Notes under the pieces: model-generated
Database searches by the model: none
The model's input: the letters and a program-made list of their open reading frames with translations, nothing else
What the model was told of the DNA's origin: nothing
Shown here: one piece after another, positions 23,505 to 30,000 of the stretch
Position numbering within the stretch: position 1 is the first letter of the stretch
Layout: every line of letters begins with the position of its first letter
Assembly (NCBI GenBank): GCA_000320545.1
Contig: ADNK01002741.1
Location: 1 to 30,000, forward strand
From: Bigelowiella natans CCMP2755
Lineage: Eukaryota > Cercozoa > Chlorarachniophyceae
Reading direction: 5' to 3'
Length of the DNA: 30,000 nt
Made by a program: the position numbers and the translations under genes

Positions 23505-25705
23505 CGATGATGATGGTTACGGTGAAAATATAGAAGGGCAAAGCAAATGACTCAAACTCTTCGGAATGTAATTGATGCCGTGATTCACCTCCCCTCCCTT
23601 CCCCTCCCCTCAACTCCTCGCTCTATTGGAACGGTATGCGATGAACGACCAGGCACCGTGTGCGGCCCTGAGAGTTTCACCCCCGACCACAAGCCTCTCG
23701 TCGGATTTCACCCTGAAATGCAGGGCTACTTTCTTGCTTGCGGTACCACAGAAACATGGGCGGTGTTTCCATTCGATTATCTTTCGAAATGCCATTAATC
23801 GATATAGTGTTGCTGTCCCTTCCTTTCTGGAGAGTACTTTTGTGAGAAGTGTATAAGAGCCGTTGGCGACATTGCCTCGCAGCTTGTATAATTGCTTTCT
23901 CACTGTATAAGAGTCGTTGACGAGTGTTCGTGTTTGCCTGCTACTTGCGCCGTTGGTGGTTTTGCAACCGCAGGAATGAATTCCATGGGAATCATGCTTA
24001 GCGGGGGACTAGGACGCGAAATGGCTCAGTGGATAAGTCCGTTGCTCAAACACCAAAAAGAAGAATAACTGAGAAATGATGGCGAAGATCATCTCCCAAT
24101 TATGACCCGATCCGCCCAACCCCCACCCCTCTGCCGTCGCGTTGGCTTGCTGTGTTTCCTCAGACAAAGGGTCGGCTGAGCTCGATCTTTTCTCGTATGA
24201 TATCTCCCGCTTCCACTCCGATTGCGTGGGCGATAAGGACTGGGTGCAGCAAACGTCGCACGAGAGTTACGCGAAGACGTACAGCATCGTGCATCCGAAC
24301 GACGAACACATGGCCGGGAGGTGGGGCGGCTTGCTTGCAGCATTCCCCGATTTTCCTTCGCTTGCCCTTGTTCAATTCTCCCACCACCAACTGGCCTTGG
24401 TCTACCCCATTTTTTTCCCCGACAGGTCTGTGCGCCGCAGCGCTCTACACGACGCTCTTTTGGAACGAGGGTGCGTGTTTCAGCAGCGACACGGATTCGA
24501 ACGACCAGGGTGAGGAAGAGGAAGAAGCGACATGAAAAGTGTTGTCCTCATTCAATACTGCTACTGCTGCTGCTGCCGCCACTTTTGACTTCGCGATTGT
24601 TGCTGATAGATTCTTCGCTACTGAGCACAAGAAGAAGGAAACGGCAGTGCTGGAATATGACTATTACGGAGCATATGAGGTATTCTCTCCGTATGCTTGT
24701 GATATGCGCAGAGTTTGTCTGCTGCATACTCCTGTTTCTGGTGCTGATATGTACCTTCAATTAGCATGATAGCGGGTTGTTTACGGTTAGGAGGTCGATA
24801 TTGATGCAGACACCGAATACAAAAAGCCCTCTCACCTCAAAAATAGCAAGCTTCAGGGGAAGATGCATGAGTACTATCCTTACCGGTAATGCGCGCTTTG
24901 GTACTATTACGAATTTTTTACGCGCTTCTTATCTTGCGACAACTACTCTGAAACTGCTGTTAGATCCACGCAGCGAGGTATGATTTCTAGACCGATTCGT
25001 ATTCTTCTTCTTTCTGTCGATAATATTAGGGATATTGTCGAGTCGCACATCACCTTCGATTGGCCTCCGTCTTTCGATATAGTTAAGGAAGAGGTGTGCG
25101 AAGTGTGCTTGTCTGAGTAGCACGCGCGCACGCACTTCACTGATTGCAGCAATGCATTTCTTTGAAGAGCGGGCGAATCTAGATTTCCCACCATCAGCGG
25201 TGTCGCCAATGATGCTTTATAATTACCCACTCCTTCTCCTGACGATAGCACGCGTTGTTACCCCCCCCTCCCCCTCCCATTCCCTCCCCACTGCAGGCCC
25301 ATGCATGCCGTAACGGCGTGGCTATATTCGACCAATCATATTTCGGCAAGTTCGTGATTCAAGGCAAGGAAGCACGGGCGGCTGTTGACTACATCGCAAC
25401 CGCGCGATTCGACGAGGAATCGTGTCCGAAAGGGCGTGTAAAGTACACATGCTTGTGTAACAGCAAAGGAGGCGTCGAGGCCGATCTTACCATAACATGC
25501 CTTCCAAAAGAGGCGGTTGCGTCAGGCCTGTTCGCTGCTCCTAGCAGCTCCTCGAGTGAGAATGGCGATGTGTTTTACGTTGCAGCAGGTGGCGCACAGA
25601 AAACGCATAATTGGAGGTGGTTTCAGCAGCACACCAGAGATTTCGACTGTGAGATGGTCGATAAAAGCGACAATATGTCGCTGATTAGGTGGCGCCAACA
25701 ACATT

Positions 25706-25752
<47 letters not shown>

Positions 25753-26272
25753 GACGATGCATGGCATCTAGAAGAGTGTGTTGCTTGTCCATTTTGAAGT
25801 GAGCTTACCATTCAGCCTTCCGTACAGTATCATACAATCACGCACGCACACGCAACTTCATCCCTTTAAATACAATAAAATTGGTAGCGGGAGGATATTG
25901 TAGAGGTTATGCATTGACGATCATCCAACATTCCTCAGTGTACAAGGCCCACATAGCCTAAGCCTACTAACGTCTATCATCGACGGCGATACTGCGCCAT
26001 TGGAGGAATTGGAATTCTCAAAGGCGTGCGTCGTTGACATTGCAGGGTTCAAAGTACTGTTACTGCGCCTGACATTCGTTGGGGAGAGGGGCTACGAGAT
26101 CCATTGTAAATACGATGATGCAAGGCAGATCTATGACCTGCTTATGGCTAAAGGCGAGGAGATGGAGCAGAAACAAGGTGTTCCTGTGCGTGATGCCGGC
26201 TATTATACCATCGACTCGCTCTCCGCTGAAAAGGTTGTGCAGACCAGAGAGAGAAATGTAGAGAGAGAAATG

Positions 26273-26314
<42 letters not shown>

Positions 26315-27779
26315 AGATAGAGAGAGACTTCAAAGGGGGGCGAGGGAGAGACGAGGGAGACAAAGATTTAGCATGAATAGCCACAAAGCACATGGTATTC
26401 GCGCGCGCGCACGGGTGTGTATGTGTGTCTTTGTGTGCTATTCTTGTGCTGCTTTTTGTATATAATTCATCTCAGGGCTACCGACATTGGCATGCAGACT
26501 TGTCAAACTACGATACGCCTTTCGAGGCGAACATCGGCTTCTGCGTCTCGGGCACTTTGAAGACCACGGAAAAGAAGTTTCTGGGTAGACAAGCTTTGGA
26601 GCAGCAAAAGGCTGACGGTGTTAAGGTTTTGTTTCAGTGTTATCATTCTAATAATATAATAATACGCACGGGGCGACGGCGACAACCACCACGACGATGA
26701 TGATGATGATAATGGGGGCGTTGATGATGAAAATCAATAGTATTGAGAACTGTCAAAATTAACTACCTCAACTTCTGGCTGACGACGACATGAACAAGAG
26801 ATAACGTTTCTTAAATATTAGCGGAAGTTGATATGTCTGGAAATCGAGGATCCTTCTGTGCCTTTATATGGGTACGCGCTTCATACAATTAGATCGTAGT
26901 TGTTTTCAATGCATATCTTACATTGAGGGTGTTAGTGCCGCAACTGCAAATATTTTAATTAATTGTTTCTGCAAAAATACTCTCTTTTAATAAAATACTT
27001 AGTTTTATGTGCCTACTAGCAGCATTTCCATTAACAGTCTCTATATGCCAGGCTGGAAAGTATTTATCGTGACGGGAAGTGTGTCGGATTCATCAAATCG
27101 ACTGCTTTTGGACATACCGTTGGAAAGGTGTTCGTGTCATTGTTGCTCGCCACAAGCGTACCGCTTATGTCATGATCGCACCAGTTATTGTCAAGGTTGC
27201 TTGTGATTTGACTTACTCTATTTCTATAGACACTAGCATACGGTTACATCAGCAAAGAGGGCTTCCAGGAATCGCAACTGTAAGTGATACGTCTTTGTAG
27301 CAACTTCAAACGAGCACGAAATAACGAAATTTGGAATAGAATTGAGGATGATTCTCTGAAACCTCTGATATAACACGATTTTAATAATCGTATGGTATCG
27401 ATGTTTCCACTTGTCCGCGAAAAGTAGGAAGAAATTTTTAAACCAGTTCTTCAACATAAACCAAACAATTTTTATTTGATCCTGGTATTTTCCTTTTAAA
27501 GTTGTGAGAATACCATCATCGTCGTCGCACAAAAATTGTAAGTTGATGTAATGAACAGAATGGAACGAGGTGAATCGGTACCTAGTGAGAAAGGATCCAA
27601 AATTACCAACAAATGGTTGAAAGCTGGCAAATATGAAGTCGGCGACAAGGTCAAAACGACAATTTGTTCAATCGATTCGTGATTAAGTTTATTGCATTGC
27701 TACGTGTTTGCAGGGAATTCTTCACAGTGCAAAAATTCATTTGAAAGCCCCTTTTGACCCCAGCAACGAACGGATCTAG
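20871..27779 (+). CDS. SARDH: Sarcosine dehydrogenase, mitochondrial FAD/folate enzyme
   Basis: Twenty-three exons: 20871-21117, 21349-21403, 21533-21565, 21799-21966, 22259-22392, 22547-22869, 23020-23165, 23340-23428, 23653-23742, 23974-24036, 24164-24320, 24426-24509, 24610-24679, 24791-24885, 25030-25093, 25297-25688, 25939-26233, 26476-26625, 26822-26871, 27052-27127, 27230-27279, 27586-27649 and 27714-27779; 2961 nt, 986 residues (human about 918). The Arg/Ser-rich first ~60 residues look like a mitochondrial presequence. FAD-binding [13 protein letters not shown] is followed by [12 protein letters not shown], whose His (about residue 111) is the covalent-flavin His of the family. Later motifs are [34 protein letters not shown], then the folate-binding GCV_T-like half with [27 protein letters not shown] and the end [22 protein letters not shown] favours sarcosine over dimethylglycine dehydrogenase. 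It oxidises sarcosine to glycine, passing a one-carbon unit to tetrahydrofolate. Confidence 0.95.
23475..23514. repeat. (GAT)n repeat in SARDH intron 8
   Basis: About 13 GAT units (one GAC) lie 46 bases after the donor at 23429. The exon frame stays open through the repeat, giving an Asp run if unspliced. Confidence 0.95.
25706..25756. repeat. (GAT)n repeat in SARDH intron 16
   Basis: About 17 GAT/GGT/GAC units begin 17 bases after the donor at 25689, and the exon frame stays open across them to a stop at 25795-25797. Confidence 0.95.
26273..26311. repeat. (GA)n microsatellite in SARDH intron 17
   Basis: GA run about 40 bases after the donor at 26234; the flanks are also purine-rich up to about 26360. 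Confidence 0.95.
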
Positions 27780-28896
27780 CTAGGTAGGAATGCCCCTGCA
27801 ATGCTCCAAAGGGGCACATGCATCAAATGAGGTTGGCTTTGCACAACGAATCAGAGACTGCAAGCGCAGACGTGCTGCCATACTGGCATGTTGGGATGAT
27901 GTACGCATGCCAACATTCATGCTCACACCTGATGGCCTGCGCACACGAAAAACGCGCGCGTGCCACGCAAAGTCTAGCAGTGGATCATCAAGCGCATTTC
28001 CATGTTTTCTGTTGATGACCAATTGCAAATCATGCAAACCGCCAAGCTAGCAAGTCTGAAACGCAAAACGACATGATGCGAGATCTCCTTCCATTGATAT
28101 TTCCACCTTGCTAGCTTGCTGTTGTCATGATCATTGTCGTCATCGAGCACAATTGATTGCATCAAGCTAGCAAGACCACGCTGTGTTGTGTCTAGCTAGT
28201 GGCTAGCTAGCAAGGCGAACACAGCCATCAGTGTGCGATGCGCGTGATCGAGGCACACGCGCACGTGCGCATTGTCATGCGCAGCATCGCATGCAGTTCC
28301 AATCTGGCAATGCTCACACTGCTCATTCGATTCCTGTCACTGGCGCTTCTGAAACGCACAGCCACCTGACCAGTCTTTGACCACAGCTAGCTAGACAGGT
28401 CAGCTGCTAGAGCCAGCCAGCCTAGCAGCAGGCAACACCAGACAGTGAACAACCATTGCCACTGTGGACACAGTGTGTGTGATGGTTGCACAGAAGTCGC
28501 GCGCCCACGCGCTGGCGCGGTCTTGCTAGCTTGTCAACTTGGTCAAAGCATGGCCAGGCTCAACCAGTCCTCTGAACTAGAATTACACTTTCTGGCTTTC
28601 TTGGGGCAGATGACTGCGTTGTGAAGTCACAATGAACCCCTTGGAGAAGGTTCACGGCCAATGTTCACGGTCCATCCCAGAACGAAATGGACCAGCTCCA
28701 GAGCTTTGCACTGCCGCAGGCATGGCATGATTCGAGATGAGTGAACTTCGCCAGTCATGCCTGTCTGAGCACACTCGCAATGCTAGAGTGCGTTCTTTTG
28801 TTCGATTTGTGCGGGGCCGGCGCATAGCGCACAGCCCCTCTACCAAAAATTGTGCAGTGTGAGGCCGGCGTAGCCGACTCCACTAGGAGGTTGTAG
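27780..28896. other. Non-coding stretch rich in CTAGC / GCTAGCAAG words
   Basis: After the SARDH stop codon no exon-like segment is visible for over 1 kb. GCTAGCAAG or its complement CTTGCTAGC occurs at about 28045, 28111, 28166, 28205 and 28534, and shorter CTAGCTAG palindromes occur at about 28191, 28202 and 28387. Alternating purine/pyrimidine words such as GCGCACGTGCGC-like stretches occur near 28255. This could be a degenerate non-autonomous element or a regulatory or matrix region; nothing proves either. Confidence 0.4.
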
Positions 28897-29119
28897 CCCC
28901 GGCGTGCAATGGGGTACTAGCTCCTACCAGCCGGGCCTGAGTGATCACCCGCGATACTTCCTAGAAATACTGGCCTGCCAGGTAAGTGATTACAGGAAGT
29001 CTCTCCGATGCGGAGGAGCCACATTTGATTCGTTGTTCACAAACTTCCAGGCCCTATCGAAATTCGATTCTGACTACTGCGGCTCTGCACTCTCTTTTGC
29101 CCGATCCGGCAACATTTAG
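28897..29119 (+). CDS. Two exon-like segments of an unidentified gene
   Basis: A segment 28897-28981 follows an acceptor-like ttgtag and ends at a consensus donor (CAG|GTAAGTG); it reads QWGTSSYQPGLSDHPRYF and on to ILACQ. The next acceptor (ttccag, 29050) begins ALSKFDSDYCGSALSF in the matching phase and the frame stops at 29119. No family is recognised and no start codon was found in frame, so this could be an internal fragment or chance. Confidence 0.3.
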
Positions 29120-29412
29120 TCCTTAAAACTTCTTGCTTAATGTGATGATGATGAGCCCCGGTAATTACTTGTTATCCAGATTGTTTTACTATTTGATGTG
29201 GAAAATGCTGCAAATATCCGAGAGAACTACCACATAATGTGATATTAAAAAGTCTTCTTCTGTCCATGTTTTTAAATCGAAAGAACGAACGACACGTCCT
29301 TTCTTCCCGCGTGCCCTAGCATGGAAGCCAGATGAACACACAATCCATGGAACGCCCTTTAGAAGGCCCCTTTAATCTGCGCATTTGCGAGCTGTAGCGT
29401 TTAGGTGTAGAG
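29120..29412. other. No gene seen between the exon-like segments
   Basis: The stretch is AT-rich with frequent stops in all frames and no repeat beyond a short GATGAT run near 29141. It may be an intron or a short intergenic gap. Confidence 0.4.
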
Positions 29413-30000
29413 AATGGCCTGACAAGTAAAACGGTACTTGGAACGTACTACTTCGCTGGATACTCGCCATTCGACGATCGCGTTTTGGACGTGCTGCCTC
29501 TTCGGAACGTAGCTCGATGGTTCAACATGCGCCCATCGCGATCTTCTACCTGGCTCTTATGATTGGTATTCGTCTAAGCATCGAATTTCTTTTATCCAAC
29601 TCTCGCTGAATTGGCGCATTGTATTCCGAAAGGGGGCACAGGGTCCCATGCGTCTGCAGAAGAGAGCACAAGCAGGAAAAACTCTCCAAAGTTTGCGAAT
29701 GGGCGGTATGTGAAACTACACCTGGGCGATCCTTGGCTGTGCATTGGGCTAATTCAAGTGAGTTAAACATAGACAGTGTTGGTATCGTATTGAAATGAGT
29801 ACCGGCAAGATAAGATAAGAGTTGCTTTCGATTCTTCTTCATGCTTAGATTGTCGTATGCGCAGCTGCAACTTTAACTTTAAAATACCTTTCCCCCCCAG
29901 ATTCTTGGCAAGCAGAATGTGATCCTTCCAGCAAAACCAATCAATCACACGTACATTCGCTTTTTAAAATGCATGCCCATGATGATTTCGGCAGCTCACA
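29413..30000 (+). CDS. Unidentified multi-exon gene, partial, running off the right edge
   Basis: Three open segments look like exons. The first (29413 to about 29560) reads GTYYFAGYSPFDDRVLDVLP and then LRNVARWFNM. The second, 29579-29757, has an acceptor-like taag and a strong donor (CAA|GTGAGT) and reads GRYVKLHLGDPWLCIGLIQ at its end. The third starts at 29901 after a perfect pyrimidine tract and acceptor (tcccccccag) in the same phase and reads ILGKQNVILPAKPINHTYIR to the window edge. The 29757/29901 junction is convincing; the connection to the first segment is not solved. I do not recognise the family. Confidence 0.45.

Noticed and set aside
1-30000. CRISPR array, bacterial operon, transposase or reverse transcriptase
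   Set aside because: No spaced direct repeats of the CRISPR kind and no transposase or RT motif were seen. The repeats are simple microsatellites, and the genes are interrupted by spliceosomal introns.

Overview
The window is nuclear DNA from a eukaryote. Genes are split by many short GT-AG introns (up to 22 per gene), with no operons or Shine-Dalgarno sites, and the non-coding DNA is full of (TA)n, (GA)n, (CA)n and (GAT)n microsatellites. A secreted protein with a long Pro-Thr-Ser stalk in front of NHL repeats recalls heterokont (stramenopile) algae and their relatives. That placement is an inference from gene style only. Exon models were built by hand from reading-frame homology, GT/AG signals and intron phase. 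In the four best models every splice junction is phase-consistent.

Layout, left to right. (1) About 1-5230, minus strand: a secreted NHL-repeat protein with a PTxSP stalk, 13 exons, running off the left edge. (2) 5270-6724: intergenic. (3) 6725-10886, minus: complete 21-exon gene for the DNA polymerase alpha B subunit (POLA2). (4) 10887-11362: shared divergent upstream region. (5) 11363-14843, plus: complete 15-exon 2-oxoglutarate/Fe(II) dioxygenase of the isopenicillin-N-synthase-like group. (6) 14844 to about 17040: convergent intergenic DNA with large CA/TA arrays. (7) About 17041-20141, minus: nucleotide-sugar transporter of the SLC35A type with an unusual long N-terminal extension; its 3' end is unresolved. 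(8) 20142-20870: second shared divergent upstream region. (9) 20871-27779, plus: complete 23-exon mitochondrial sarcosine dehydrogenase (SARDH). (10) 27780-28896: non-coding region rich in CTAGC motifs. (11) 28897-30000, plus: exon-like pieces of one or more unidentified genes running off the right edge.

The genes do not form a pathway. They are a mixture of housekeeping functions (replication priming, one-carbon/choline catabolism, Golgi or organelle nucleotide-sugar transport), one oxygenase of unknown substrate and one extracellular protein. No mobile element with coding capacity, CRISPR array, rRNA or convincing tRNA was seen, and no clear novel system. The points most worth checking are the unusual transporter presequence, the optional in-frame insert in the dioxygenase, the stalk-repeat expansion in the NHL protein and the unidentified right-edge gene.
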